A stretch of DNA of 64,000 bases from Rhodobacteraceae bacterium HLUCCA12 (GTDB taxonomy: Bacteria > Pseudomonadota > Alphaproteobacteria > Rhodobacterales > Rhodobacteraceae): positions 1 through 64,000 of the forward strand of contig LJSV01000009.1 in the NCBI GenBank assembly GCA_001314715.1, given 5' to 3'. The position numbers and the translations under genes were made by a program. Numbering within the stretch: the first letter of the stretch is position 1; each line of letters starts with the position of its first letter. Below are positions 48,758-57,905 of this stretch, piece after piece. The notes below the pieces were generated by a model that saw only the letters and a list, made by a program, of their open reading frames with translations, had not been told where the DNA came from and did no database searches.

Positions 48758-50004
48758 TCCAGACTCACCAGTGCATGCCGCTTGCGCCCCGCCGTCAGTT
48801 TGAGCGGCGCGGTCAGATCCTGGGCCGTGATGACCAGACCGGCATCGTCGAGCGGCGCATCATTCAGGCGCGCGCCCCCTTCGGCGATCAGGCGCTTGGC
48901 CTCCTTGCCCGAGCGTGCCAGACCGGCGCGCACGAAAAGCTGCACGATGGAGACGCCCGCCGCAGCCTCGTCGCCTGTCAGCGCGACGCGCGGAAGATTT
49001 TCGCCCATGCCACCCTGTTCGAACACCGCGCGCGCGGTCTCTTCGGCGGCGGCGGCGGCCTCGGGGCCGTGGCACAGGGTCGTCACCGCATTGGCAAGCA
49101 CGATCTTTGCGGCGTTGATCTCGGCCCCGGAAAGCGCACCCAGCCGCTCGCATTCGGCAACCGGAATCTCGGTATAAAGCTTCAGGAACCGCCCGACATC
49201 GGCATCGGTCGTGTTGCGCCAGAATTGCCAGAACTCATAGGGGCTGAGCATGTCACCGTTGAGCCAGACCGCGCCGCCCTGGCTCTTGCCCATCTTGCGG
49301 CCGTCCGAGGTCGTCAGAAGCGGTGTCGTCAGGCCGAAGACATGACCATCGACGACCCGCCGCGTCAGATCGACCCCGTTGACGATGTTGCCCCACTGAT
49401 CCGACCCGCCCATTTGCAGCAGGCAGCCATAGCGGCGATGCAATTCCAGAAAGTCATAGGCTTGCAAGATCATGTAGTTGAATTCCAGAAACGACAGCGA
49501 TTGCTCACGGTCGAGCCGTGACTTGACGCTTTCGAACGACAGCATCCGGTTGACCGAGAAGTGCCGGCCGATATCGCGCAGGAATTCCAGATAGTTCAGC
49601 CCGTCCAGCCATTCGGCGTTGTTGAGCATGATCGCGTCGCCCGCCCCCTCGCCATAGTCGAGATACTTGGCAAAGACCTGTTTCATGCTGGCGATGTTGG
49701 CCTCGATCGCGTCGGGGGGCAGCAGCGGTCTTTCCTCGGACCGGAACGACGGATCGCCGACCTTGGTCGTGCCGCCGCCCATCAGGGTGATCGGCTTGTG
49801 CCCGGTCTTTTGCAGCCAGCGCAGCAGCATGATATTCAGAAGATGCCCGACATGCAGCGACTTCGCCGTGGCATCATAGCCGATATAGGCCGGAACAACC
49901 CCCTTGAGCAGCGCCGCGTCCAGCCCCTGCAGATCGGTGCAGTCGGCCAGAAAGCCGCGCTCGATCAGGATCTGCAGGAAATCCGATTTGGGTGTGTAGG
50001 TCAT
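48754..50004 (-). CDS. tyrS: Tyrosyl-tRNA synthetase
   Basis: This 416-residue class I synthetase charges tRNA(Tyr). The HIGH signature reads HVGH (51-54) after [11 protein letters not shown], and the KMSKS signature reads [14 protein letters not shown]. Conserved tyrosine-binding segments [13 protein letters not shown] and [12 protein letters not shown] are present. The C-terminal S4-like domain ([25 protein letters not shown]) binds tRNA. The start at 50004 ([10 protein letters not shown]) is preferred to an in-frame ATG 21 bases upstream. The stop codon lies inside an inverted repeat. The gene is divergent from anmK. Confidence 0.96.
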   Translation of the reverse strand: MTYTPKSDFLQILIERGFLADCTDLQGLDAALLKGVVPAYIGYDATAKSLHVGHLLNIMLLRWLQKTGHKPITLMGGGTTKVGDPSFRSEERPLLPPDAIEANIASMKQVFAKYLDYGEGAGDAIMLNNAEWLDGLNYLEFLRDIGRHFSVNRMLSFESVKSRLDREQSLSFLEFNYMILQAYDFLELHRRYGCLLQMGGSDQWGNIVNGVDLTRRVVDGHVFGLTTPLLTTSDGRKMGKSQGGAVWLNGDMLSPYEFWQFWRNTTDADVGRFLKLYTEIPVAECERLGALSGAEINAAKIVLANAVTTLCHGPEAAAAAEETARAVFEQGGMGENLPRVALTGDEAAAGVSIVQLFVRAGLARSGKEAKRLIAEGGARLNDAPLDDAGLVITAQDLTAPLKLTAGRKRHALVSLD

Positions 50005-50069
50005 TTTGCAGTTGTCCTTGGCCAATGGCTGCGCTGTCTATAGACCGAAGGCCGGGGCGAGGAAAAGCC

Positions 50070-51164
50070 ATGTTCAAGCGCGAAACGATGCGGGTGTTGG
50101 GGGCGATGTCGGGCACATCGCTTGATGGCGTGGATGCGGCCGTGCTTGTGACCGACGGTGTCGAGATCGCGGGCTTTGGTGAAACCGCCTATCGCCCCTA
50201 TACCGAGGACGAGCGCGATATTCTGCGCGCGGCCCTCGGGGCGTGGCCGGGCGATCCGCATGCCGAGGCTGCGGCCGAGGTCGTGGAGACCGCGCATGCC
50301 GAGCTTCTGTCGCGCTTTGATCCGGTCGATCTGGTGGGGTTTCACGGCCAGACGCTTGCGCATGATCCGGGCGGGCGCGGCACGCATCAGGCCGGGTCGG
50401 GCGCGGTTCTGTCGCATGTGCTGGGCTGGCCGGTCGCCTGGGACTTTCGCTCGGCCGATGTGCGCCTTGGTGGTCAGGGCGCGCCGCTTGCGCCGTTCTA
50501 TCACCACGCCCTTGCCCGTCATATCGGCGCGGATGGCCCGGTTGCCTTTGTCAATATCGGCGGGGTTGCCAATGTCACCTGGGTCGATCCACGGATACCG
50601 GCCCCGGAACATGGCTGCCTTGCGTTTGACTGCGGCCCCGGCAATGCGGCGATGGACGACCTGATGCGGTCGCGCCGGGGGCTGGCGTTTGATGCGAATG
50701 GCGCGCTGGCGGCAACCGGCAGCGTCGACCACGCCCGGTTGCAAGCCTTCAGCGGGCATTCGTTCTTTCACCGGATGCCGCCCAAATCGCTGGATCGCGC
50801 GGCACCGGCGCCCGATGTCGCCGGGCTGGACGATGCCGATGCACTGGCAACACTGTCAGCGGGCGTGGCGGCGGGAATCGCCCTGGCGTTCGAGCATTTC
50901 CCCGAACCGCCCGCGCAGCTTTGGGTCTGCGGGGGCGGGCGACACAACCGCACGCTGATGGCCATGATCGCCGCCGGATGCGATTGCCCGGTCTCACCCG
51001 TTGAGGATGCGGGGCTGGAGGGCGACATGCTGGAGGCGCAGGCTTTCGCCTATCTGGCCGCGCGCGTCGTGCGGGGGCTGCCGACCTCGGGCCCGCGCAC
51101 CACCGGGGTCGCAGCACCGGTCGGCGGCGGCATCCTCAGCCGTCCCGGCGATATGGACGACTGA
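50070..51164 (+). CDS. anmK: Anhydro-N-acetylmuramic acid kinase
   Basis: AnmK opens and phosphorylates 1,6-anhydro-MurNAc to MurNAc 6-phosphate during cell-wall recycling. The ATP/phosphate loop GAMSGTSLDGVDAAVLV is at the N-terminus. HGQTLAHDPGG, FVNIGGVANVTWVD and FDCGPGNAAMDDL match the sugar and ATP sites of the family. WVCGGGRHNRTLM is the second phosphate loop. The length of 364 residues is normal. GAGGAAAAG precedes the ATG at 50070. No murQ is nearby. It shares a 65-base divergent gap with tyrS. Confidence 0.95.
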   Translation: MFKRETMRVLGAMSGTSLDGVDAAVLVTDGVEIAGFGETAYRPYTEDERDILRAALGAWPGDPHAEAAAEVVETAHAELLSRFDPVDLVGFHGQTLAHDPGGRGTHQAGSGAVLSHVLGWPVAWDFRSADVRLGGQGAPLAPFYHHALARHIGADGPVAFVNIGGVANVTWVDPRIPAPEHGCLAFDCGPGNAAMDDLMRSRRGLAFDANGALAATGSVDHARLQAFSGHSFFHRMPPKSLDRAAPAPDVAGLDDADALATLSAGVAAGIALAFEHFPEPPAQLWVCGGGRHNRTLMAMIAAGCDCPVSPVEDAGLEGDMLEAQAFAYLAARVVRGLPTSGPRTTGVAAPVGGGILSRPGDMDD

Positions 51165-51214
51165 CGCGCCGCCGCCGGTGCCAGTCGCGGTCATGCGACG
51201 GCCCCCCAGCCCGA

Positions 51215-51823
51215 TCAGGGCGCGCGCGGTTCGGGGGCGATCAGGCGTTCGAACAGGCGTTCCAGGAATGGTTCCGCGCCGTCAAGCGGGTCGGTGCCGT
51301 CGCGGATCAGCCGGATCTGGGCGTCGAAATCGGCATAATGCTGGGTCAGCGCCCAGATGGAAAAGATCAGGTGATACGGGTCCACCGGGGCCAGGCGCCC
51401 TTCGCGGCTCCATCGCGCGATAAGCGCCGCGCGGTCATCGACCAGCATCCTGAGGTCACGGGCAATGAAATCGCCCAGCCGCGGGGCGCCTTGCAGGATC
51501 TCGTTCGCGAACAGCCGGCTTTCGCGTGGAAATGCGCGCGACATCTGCAACTTGCGCCGCATGTAGCCCATGATCTCGTCGCGCGGCTCTCCCTGCGGAT
51601 TCATGGCGCGCAGGGGTTCCAGCCAGCTGGCCAGCAGGTCTTCCATCAACAGCCGGTGGATGGCCTCCTTGTTGTCGAAATAATAAAGCAGGTTCGGCTT
51701 GGACAGGCCCGCCTCCGCGGCGATCTGGTCCAGCGTCGCGCCGCGAAACCCCTGTGCCGAAAAAACCTCGAGCGCCGCATCGAGGATGCGCTTGCGATTG
51801 CGCTTCTGAATGCGGGTGGTCAT
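51215..51823 (-). CDS. RutR-like TetR-family regulator, copy 1
   Basis: This 202-residue repressor has an N-terminal HTH (ILDAALEVFSAQGFRGATLDQIAAEAGLSK with NLLYYFDNKEAIHRLL). The ligand domain closely follows E. coli RutR along its length: WLEPLRAM, RRKLQMSRAFPRESRLFANEIL, LAPVDPYHLIFSIWALTQHYADFDAQI. RutR senses uracil and thymine. Its ATG overlaps the stop of the second, paralogous TetR gene by four bases, so both are made from one message. It is convergent with anmK. Control of the pyrimidine operon next door is inferred. Confidence 0.85.
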   Translation of the reverse strand: MTTRIQKRNRKRILDAALEVFSAQGFRGATLDQIAAEAGLSKPNLLYYFDNKEAIHRLLMEDLLASWLEPLRAMNPQGEPRDEIMGYMRRKLQMSRAFPRESRLFANEILQGAPRLGDFIARDLRMLVDDRAALIARWSREGRLAPVDPYHLIFSIWALTQHYADFDAQIRLIRDGTDPLDGAEPFLERLFERLIAPEPRAP

Positions 51824-52482
51824 GCGGTGCCGGGCCCATGCCGGGGGTCAAGCCCGATCCCCCGCAGGATGATCTGGCAGACCGTTTCCGTGGCCTCGTC
51901 CCATTGCGCGTCGGACAAGGGTCCATGGTTGAGCGTTTCGACCTGATGGGCGAAATCGGCGTAATGCTGGGTCGTGGCCCAGATCATGTACAACAGCCAG
52001 CGCGGTTCGATCGGCTGGATCGCGCCGGACGCGATCCAGCGGCGGATCACCGCAACGCGCGACTCGGTCCATTCGCGCAAGGTCGATTCCAGATAGTCCT
52101 GGATGATCGGCGCGCCGTGCATCACCTCGTTGGCCCAGACCTTGGACCCATAGCGATGTTCGCGCGAGAGCTGCATCTTGCGGCTGATGTAACGGCGCAG
52201 CGCCACCTCGGGCGAGGCCGAGGTTTCAAAGGAATCGGCGGCTTCAAGCCAGACGGTAAAGATGCGCTCGACCACCCGGCGATAGAGGCGTTCCTTGGAC
52301 GAGAAGTAATAGTGCAGATTGGCCTTGGGCAGCCCGCAGGCATCGGCGATGGCCTGCATCGTCGCACCGCCGAACCCGGATTCGGCGAACACACGTTCCG
52401 CCGCGTCCAGGATGGATCGCTCGGTTTCTTCGCGCATCTCCGCGCGCGAGCCCGTTTTTTCGGCACCTTCACCGTGGCTCAT
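51820..52482 (-). CDS. RutR-like TetR-family regulator, copy 2
   Basis: This 220-residue paralogue of the neighbouring regulator has its HTH in ILDAAERVFAESGFGGATMQAIADACGLPK and NLHYYFSSKERLYRRV. The effector domain contains FETSASPEVALRRYISRKMQ, QPIEPRWLLYMIWATTQHYADFAHQVE and a C-terminal VCQIILRGIGL, again RutR-like. The start at 52482 is used; a frame extending to 52512 adds ten residues. A RutR-type palindrome lies 53 bases upstream, so autoregulation and control of the divergent pyrimidine operon are likely. Two tandem RutR-type genes are unusual and may form heteromers or read different ligands. Confidence 0.85.
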   Translation of the reverse strand: MSHGEGAEKTGSRAEMREETERSILDAAERVFAESGFGGATMQAIADACGLPKANLHYYFSSKERLYRRVVERIFTVWLEAADSFETSASPEVALRRYISRKMQLSREHRYGSKVWANEVMHGAPIIQDYLESTLREWTESRVAVIRRWIASGAIQPIEPRWLLYMIWATTQHYADFAHQVETLNHGPLSDAQWDEATETVCQIILRGIGLDPRHGPGTA

Positions 52483-52847
52483 CGGTGCGCCCCCCGGTCT
52501 TGCTGTCGGCACGCGAAACGGGCCGCGAAAAATCTTGACTGGTTGGTCAAGTCTGTTAGCGTTACATCAACCCGGACCGGGCGCGCAAGCGTCAGACACC
52601 GGGGGTCGTTGAAAAGATTATGCCCGGTCGTCAGTCCTGACAACCCAGCCAATAACGCGCCCGGGCTTGCGGAGTTGAGACCATGGCGCACCATTGCTGC
52701 CCAAAGTCCGACCGGCCGATCGCCCGCCGCATCGCGGGCGACAAGGGGGGCATCCGCACGCTTTGATCCCATGCCGCGCACCCTGATGGTGGCGCGTTTT
52801 CCATTCGAGGGCGGCGCCAGATCGCCCCGAACAACAGGAGAGAAAGA
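52483..52847. other. Divergent control region of the pyrimidine operon
   Basis: This 365-base gap separates the TetR genes from the beta-ureidopropionase gene. It holds the RutR-type operator at 52535-52550. TTGACT (52535-52540) and TAGCGT (52557-52562) 16 bases apart form a plausible promoter toward the operon. Transcription from there would give a leader of about 280 bases before the start at 52848. No gene was recognised in the leader. Confidence 0.5.
52535..52550 (+). promoter_or_regulatory. RutR/PydR-type operator
   Basis: TTGACTGGTTGGTCAA matches the RutR consensus TTGACCANNTGGTCAA at 12 of 14 defined positions. It overlaps the putative -35 hexamer of the pyrimidine operon and lies 53 bases before the second TetR gene. 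Repression by the adjacent regulators is inferred. Confidence 0.7.
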
Positions 52848-54098
52848 ATGAACGCACCCGCAGCGAACCTGCGTATCAACCCCGACCGGTTGTGGGACAG
52901 CATCATGGAAATGGCCCGGATCGGTCCGGGCGTGGCCGGCGGCAACAACCGCCAGACGCTGACCGACGAGGATGCCGAGGGCCGCGCCCTGTTCCAGAAG
53001 TGGTGCGAAGAGGCGGGGTGCACCATGGGTGTCGACGAGATGGGCACCATGTTCGCCATGCGCCCCGGTGAAGACCCCGATGCCCTGCCGGTCTATGTCG
53101 GCAGCCACCTGGATACGCAGCCCACCGGCGGCAAGTATGATGGCGTTCTGGGGGTCCTGGGCGGGCTTGAGGTCGTGCGCAGCCTCAATGATCTGGGCAT
53201 CAAGACCAGGCATCCGATCGTTGTGACCAACTGGACCAACGAAGAGGGTACACGTTTCGCCCCGGCCATGCTGGCATCAGGCGTCTTTGCCGGGGTTCTG
53301 GACCGCGACTGGGCCTATGACCGGGTGGATGCCAAGGGCAAGCGTTTCGGCGACGAGCTGGAGCGCATCGGCTGGAAAGGCGACGAGAAGGTCGGCACGC
53401 GCAAGATGCATGCCTTTTTCGAACTGCATATCGAACAGGGCCCGATCCTTGAGGCCGAGGGCAAGGATGTCGGCGTCGTCACACATGGCCAGGGCTTGCG
53501 CTGGGTGCAATGCACGGTCACGGGCAAGGGGCAGCATACCGGCTCCACGCCCATGTACATGCGCCGCAATGCCGGGCGCGGGCTGGCGCGCGTGACCGAG
53601 CTGGTGCACGAGATTGCGCTCAAGCACCAGCCCAACGCGGTCGGCGCGATCGGGCATATCGATGTCTATCCCAACAGCCGCAACATCATCCCGGAAAAGG
53701 TGGTCTTCACCGTCGATTTCCGGTCGCATGTGCTGGAAACCCTTGAGGCGATGGTGGATGAACTGAACACCCGCGCGCCCGGTCTTTGTGCCGATATCGG
53801 TCTCAAGTTCAGCGCCGAAGTGGTGGGATTCTTCGATCCGCCCGCATTCGACCCGACGCTGGTCGATCGCGTGCGCAACGCCGCCGATCGGTTGGGCTAC
53901 AGTCATATGGACCTGATCTCGGGCGCGGGGCATGATGCGTGCTGGATCAACCGGCTTTATCCCACGACCATGGTCATGTGCCCCTGCGTCGACGGCCTGT
54001 CGCACAATGAGGCCGAAGAGATTTCCAAGGACTGGGCGCAGGCCGGGGCGGATGTGCTGTTTCACGCCGTTCTGGAAACCGCCGAGATCGTGGGCTGA
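52848..54098 (+). CDS. pydC: Beta-ureidopropionase / N-carbamoyl-beta-alanine amidohydrolase
   Basis: This 416-residue zinc amidase of the M20/hydantoinase-carbamoylase family hydrolyses N-carbamoyl-beta-alanine to beta-alanine, CO2 and ammonia, the last step of reductive pyrimidine breakdown. Dinuclear metal ligands are visible in VGSHLDTQPTGGKYDG, WTNEEGTRFAPAM, FELHIEQGPILE and GLSHNEAEE. GQGLRWVQCTVTGKGQHTGSTPM is the dimerisation-domain hinge. AGGAGAGAAAG precedes the ATG. It heads an operon with dihydropyrimidinase and an ABC transporter. L-carbamoylase or allantoate amidohydrolase activity is possible, but context favours the pyrimidine role. Confidence 0.9.
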   Translation: MNAPAANLRINPDRLWDSIMEMARIGPGVAGGNNRQTLTDEDAEGRALFQKWCEEAGCTMGVDEMGTMFAMRPGEDPDALPVYVGSHLDTQPTGGKYDGVLGVLGGLEVVRSLNDLGIKTRHPIVVTNWTNEEGTRFAPAMLASGVFAGVLDRDWAYDRVDAKGKRFGDELERIGWKGDEKVGTRKMHAFFELHIEQGPILEAEGKDVGVVTHGQGLRWVQCTVTGKGQHTGSTPMYMRRNAGRGLARVTELVHEIALKHQPNAVGAIGHIDVYPNSRNIIPEKVVFTVDFRSHVLETLEAMVDELNTRAPGLCADIGLKFSAEVVGFFDPPAFDPTLVDRVRNAADRLGYSHMDLISGAGHDACWINRLYPTTMVMCPCVDGLSHNEAEEISKDWAQAGADVLFHAVLETAEIVG

Positions 54099-54127
54099 GC
54101 GTCGCATCCCGACCAGGAGGACAGGCA

Positions 54128-54418
54128 ATGCCACGCGAAAGGATCCTGCCCATGACCCTGGCCGCGCTTGCCGCGCCTGCCTGCGTCATGGGCCTGCCCG
54201 CGGCGGGGCAAGGGCTGCCCGAGGGGTTCGCGCCCGCCGAATACGTCCCACAAAACCCGGCCCCGCAACTGCCCCCCGGCACCGACCGCGATGACATCCT
54301 GTGGCGGGACGGGTGCTATTACATCCTGCAGGACGGTGCGCCGGTCCTGCTGCCCTTCACCGAAACGAACGCGACGACCGGCGAGGTGTCGCAATATGAC
54401 CGCTATTGCATCGGCTGA
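54128..54418 (+). CDS. Small exported protein within the pyrimidine operon (96 aa)
   Basis: A perfect AGGAGG lies six bases before the ATG. The N-terminal segment MTLAALAAPACVMGLPAAG is a signal-peptide-like stretch. The mature part of about 65 residues is proline-rich at first (PQNPAPQLPPGTDRD) and then has two cysteines (DGCYYILQDG and YDRYCIG) that could form a disulfide. It lies 29 bases after pydC and 35 before the dihydropyrimidinase gene. The function is unknown. Its position suggests a role tied to uptake or sensing in the periplasm. Confidence 0.72.
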   Translation: MPRERILPMTLAALAAPACVMGLPAAGQGLPEGFAPAEYVPQNPAPQLPPGTDRDDILWRDGCYYILQDGAPVLLPFTETNATTGEVSQYDRYCIG

Positions 54419-54453
54419 CCCCGGCCGTGCCGCACCAAACAGGGAGAAAGACC

Positions 54454-55908
54454 ATGCCCAGCACCGTGATCAGAAACGGCACGATCGTCACCCATGACCT
54501 GACCTATTCGGCCGACGTCAAGATCGAGAACGGCTCGATCATCGAGATCGGTCCCGATCTGAAGGGGGACGAGGAACTCGACGCGACCGGCTGCTATGTC
54601 ATGCCGGGCGGTATCGACCCGCATACCCACATGGAAATGCCCTTCATGGGCACCTATTCGGCCGACGATTTCGAATCCGGCACCCGCGCCGCGCTGGCCG
54701 GTGGCACGACGATGGTCGTCGATTTCGTGCTGCCGGGTCAGGGGCAGGGGCTGATGGACGCGGCCAAGATGTGGCACAACAAGTCCACGCGCGCGCATTG
54801 CGACTACAGCTATCACATGGCGATCACCTGGTGGGGCGAACAGGTCTGGGAAGGCATGGAAGATGCGGTCAAGGCCGGCATCACCAGCTTCAAGCATTTC
54901 CTGGCCTACAAGGGCGCCTTGATGGTCAACGATGACGAGCTGTTCGCCAGTTTCCGCCGCGTGGGCGATCTGGGCGGGCTGGCCATGGTGCATGCCGAAA
55001 ACGGCGATGTCGTCGCCGATCTGACCGCTCGGCTGCTGGCCGAGGGCAACAACGGCCCCGAAGGCCATGCCTATTCGCGCCCGCCCCAGGTCGAGGGCGA
55101 GGCCACCAACCGCGCGATCATGATTGCCGACATGGCGGGCACGCCGCTTTATGTCGTGCATGTCAGCTGCGAGGACAGCCACGAAGCCATTCGCCGGGCG
55201 CGCCAGCAGGGCAAGCGCGTCTTCGGCGAGCCGCTGATCCAGCATCTGACCCTTGATGAGAGCGAGTATTTCCACTCCGACTGGGATCATGCCGCGCGGC
55301 GCGTGATGTCGCCGCCGTTTCGCAACAAGGCGCATCAGGCCAGCCTCTGGGCCGGCTTGCAGGCCGGGTCATTGTCGGTCGTGGCCACCGATCATTGCGC
55401 CTTTACCACCGAACAGAAGCGGTTTGGCGTCGGCGACTTTTCCAAGATCCCCAATGGCACCGGCGGGCTGGAAGACCGGATGCCCATGCTCTGGACCCAT
55501 GGTGTCAACACCGGCCGGCTGACCCCGAACGAATTCGTGGCGCTGACCAGCACCAATGCCGCCAAGATCTTCAACATGTATCCCAAGAAGGGCGCGGTCG
55601 CGGTGGGCGCCGATGCCGATCTGGTGGTCTGGGATCCCGAGAAGGAAAAGACCATCAGCGCCCAAACCCAGCAATCGGCCATCGACTACAGCGTGTTCGA
55701 GGGCCAGAAGGTCAAGGGCCTGCCGCGCTTTACCCTGACGCGGGGGCGCGTGGCCTTCCATGACGGCGATATGCGCCCGAAAGAGGGTCATGGCCAGTTC
55801 GTCGGCCGCGAACCGCGCCCGGCCTACAACCGCGCCCTGACCCAATGGAAGGATCTGACCGCACCCCGGCCCGTCCAGCGTAGCGGCGTTCCGGCGACGG
55901 GGGTATGA
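54454..55908 (+). CDS. pydB: Dihydropyrimidinase (D-hydantoinase)
   Basis: This 484-residue amidohydrolase-superfamily zinc enzyme opens the dihydrouracil or dihydrothymine ring, the second step of reductive pyrimidine degradation. The metal site is visible: HxH in GGIDPHTHMEMPFMG, the carboxylated lysine in SFKHFLAYKGALM, histidines in MVHAENGDVV and LYVVHVSCEDSHEA, and the aspartate in VATDHCAFT. STNAAKIFNMYPKKGAVAVGADADLVVWDP is the family C-terminus. GGGAG precedes the ATG at 54454. Unusually, it is separated from preT-preA by 39 kb. Confidence 0.95.
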   Translation: MPSTVIRNGTIVTHDLTYSADVKIENGSIIEIGPDLKGDEELDATGCYVMPGGIDPHTHMEMPFMGTYSADDFESGTRAALAGGTTMVVDFVLPGQGQGLMDAAKMWHNKSTRAHCDYSYHMAITWWGEQVWEGMEDAVKAGITSFKHFLAYKGALMVNDDELFASFRRVGDLGGLAMVHAENGDVVADLTARLLAEGNNGPEGHAYSRPPQVEGEATNRAIMIADMAGTPLYVVHVSCEDSHEAIRRARQQGKRVFGEPLIQHLTLDESEYFHSDWDHAARRVMSPPFRNKAHQASLWAGLQAGSLSVVATDHCAFTTEQKRFGVGDFSKIPNGTGGLEDRMPMLWTHGVNTGRLTPNEFVALTSTNAAKIFNMYPKKGAVAVGADADLVVWDPEKEKTISAQTQQSAIDYSVFEGQKVKGLPRFTLTRGRVAFHDGDMRPKEGHGQFVGREPRPAYNRALTQWKDLTAPRPVQRSGVPATGV

Positions 55909-56108
55909 TGGCCGGCGCGCGCGTGCGGTCCCCGCTGTGCATGATCGGGCTGGCCACAGGCGCCGGTTCGGGCGATGCTCGGCTTCGCGCCGCCGCCGGC
56001 GGGTCCGACCGTCCGCTTCCATCGATGTAAGGCGCAGGCTGCAAGGAAACCGAAAGACATGGCAAAGCGAAACAACGCGCAATCAACGGGCAGGGGGCGG
56101 AAAGGTTC

Positions 56109-56888
56109 ATGAATCAGCCGGTCATCGAAGCCTCGGGCCTCTCGCTCACCTTCCAGACCAATGACGGCCCGGTTCACGCCCTCAAGGACGTGAACCTGAC
56201 CATCGGCAAGGGGGAATTCGTCAGCTTCATCGGCCCGTCGGGCTGCGGCAAGACGACATTCCTGCGCGTGATCGCCGATCTGGAACATCCCACCGCCGGC
56301 ACGATCACCGTCAACGGCATGTCGCCCGACGCCGCGCGCAAGGCGCGCGCCTATGGCTATGTGTTCCAGGCCGCGGGCCTCTATCCGTGGCGCACGATCG
56401 AGGGCAATGTCAGGCTTCCGCTGGAAATCATGGGCTATTCGCGCGCCGAACAGGCCGAACGCGCGCGCCGGGTGCTGGAACTGGTCGAACTTGACGGGTT
56501 CGAGAAGAAGTTTCCCTGGCAGTTGTCCGGCGGCATGCAGCAGCGCGCCTCGATCGCGCGCGCGCTGGCTTTCGATGCCGATATCCTGCTGATGGACGAA
56601 CCCTTTGGCGCCCTGGACGAGATCGTCCGCGACCGCCTGAACGAGGAATTGCTCAGCCTGTGGGCGCGCACCGAAAAGACCATCGGTTTCGTGACCCATT
56701 CCATCCCCGAGGCGGTCTATCTGTCCACACGGATCGTGGTCATGTCGCCGCGTCCGGGGCGAATCACCGATGTCATCGAAAGCACATTGCCGCGCGAACG
56801 CCCGCTGGATATCCGCGATTCGCGTGAATTCATCGAGATCGCACACCGTGTGCGCGAAGGATTGAGGGCGGGGCATGTCGATGACTGA
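56109..56888 (+). CDS. ABC transporter ATP-binding protein (nitrate/taurine/NMT1 type)
   Basis: This 259-residue ATPase has Walker A IGPSGCGKTTFLRVIADLE, Q-loop YVFQAAGLYPWRTI, signature LSGGMQQRASIARAL, Walker B ILLMDEPFGALDEIVRD and switch histidine FVTHSIPEA. The subfamily is the TauB/SsuB/NrtD-like group that serves NMT1/THI5-type uptake systems. GGAAAGG lies upstream of the ATG. Two permeases and the binding protein follow. The context predicts uptake of uracil, dihydropyrimidines or related compounds; the substrate is not demonstrated. Confidence 0.9.
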   Translation: MNQPVIEASGLSLTFQTNDGPVHALKDVNLTIGKGEFVSFIGPSGCGKTTFLRVIADLEHPTAGTITVNGMSPDAARKARAYGYVFQAAGLYPWRTIEGNVRLPLEIMGYSRAEQAERARRVLELVELDGFEKKFPWQLSGGMQQRASIARALAFDADILLMDEPFGALDEIVRDRLNEELLSLWARTEKTIGFVTHSIPEAVYLSTRIVVMSPRPGRITDVIESTLPRERPLDIRDSREFIEIAHRVREGLRAGHVDD

Positions 56889-56908
56889 CGCACGAGCGCA
56901 CGGCGCCT

Positions 56909-56971
56909 CTTCATCTTGCCCCCAATACGCCGGGGGGAGCCGGCGCCAGCCGGCGGGGGGCAGCGCCCCCC
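56909..56971 (+). repeat. Structured intergenic repeat, copy 4
   Basis: The head CTTCATCTTGCC...AATACGCCGGGGGG (56909-56936) is nearly identical to copy 1 and is followed by GCCGGC-rich pairing and a seven-base GGGGGGC / GCCCCCC hairpin at 56955-56971. It fills most of the 123-base gap between the ABC ATPase and first permease genes of one operon. Confidence 0.8.
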
Positions 56972-57011
56972 TCCCACCCGGGTCGCCGGCCCTGACGTCG
57001 GGGGCGCGCGC

Positions 57012-57905
57012 ATGAGGAATATCGTTCCGGTCCTTACCGTCACGCTGGCGCTGCTCATCGGCTGGTATCTGGCCGTGGTGCCGATGAACGCCCAATGGGA
57101 ACGCGATCAGGCCGCGCGCGCCGATACCGACCTGGGGTTCACCACGCTTGTGGCGCGCACCATGTCGCAAGATCGCCCGCGCCTGCCCGCGCCGCACCAG
57201 GTCGCGGTGGAACTGTGGGACTCGACCTGGGTCGAGGAGATGACCGGGCGGCGCGGCTGGTGGAACAGCGGCAGCCTGTCGAACCGCAGCCTGGTCTATC
57301 ACGGTTGGGTTACGTTCTCTGCCACGATCCTGGGTTTCGCGATCGGCACCGGGCTGGGCATCGTGCTGGCCGTGGGCATCGTCTACAACCGGGCGATGGA
57401 TGCCTCGGTCATGCCCTGGGCCATCGCCTCGCAGACGATCCCGATCATCGCGCTTGCGCCGATGATCATCGTGGTGCTGAACTCGATCGGGATATCGGGA
57501 TTGGTGCCCAAGTCCATCATCGCCGCGTATCTGAGCTTCTTTCCCGTGGTCGTCGGCATGGTCAAGGGGCTTCGCGCGCCTGACGCGATGCAACTGGACC
57601 TGATGAAGACCTGGTCCGCGGCCGGCCTGGCGGTGTTTCTCAAGCTGCGGTTGCCATCGTCGATGCCCTATCTCTTTGCCTCGCTCAAGGTCGGGATCGC
57701 GGCGTCGCTGGTGGGCACGATCGTCGGCGAGTTGCCGGTGCAGCAGGGTGGCCTGGGTGTGCGCCTGCTTTCGGGCAGTTATTACGGCCAGACCGTGCAG
57801 ATCTGGTCGGCGCTCTTTGCCGCCGCGATCCTGGCGGCGGTCATGGTCGGGGTGATCGGGCTGATCCAGCGCGTCACGCTCAAACGGATGGGGATGGCGC
57901 AATGA
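57012..57905 (+). CDS. ABC transporter permease, first
   Basis: This 297-residue inner-membrane permease begins MRNIVPVLTVTLALLIGWYLAVV. A periplasmic N-terminal loop of about 75 residues precedes the conserved six-helix core. The EAA loop is MKTWSAAGLAVFLKLRLPSSMPYLF, and AIASQTIPIIALAPMIIVVL is the characteristic SsuC/TauC-type segment. The start at 57012 lies after the repeat; a longer frame to 56916 covers the hairpin and is rejected. The stop overlaps the second permease gene by four bases (ATGA). Confidence 0.87.
   Translation: MRNIVPVLTVTLALLIGWYLAVVPMNAQWERDQAARADTDLGFTTLVARTMSQDRPRLPAPHQVAVELWDSTWVEEMTGRRGWWNSGSLSNRSLVYHGWVTFSATILGFAIGTGLGIVLAVGIVYNRAMDASVMPWAIASQTIPIIALAPMIIVVLNSIGISGLVPKSIIAAYLSFFPVVVGMVKGLRAPDAMQLDLMKTWSAAGLAVFLKLRLPSSMPYLFASLKVGIAASLVGTIVGELPVQQGGLGVRLLSGSYYGQTVQIWSALFAAAILAAVMVGVIGLIQRVTLKRMGMAQ

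Noticed and set aside
55824-57902. 692-codon minus-strand open frame
   Set aside because: It is antisense to the ABC ATPase and permease genes, and histidine/arginine-rich as expected for a shadow of GC-rich coding sequence.
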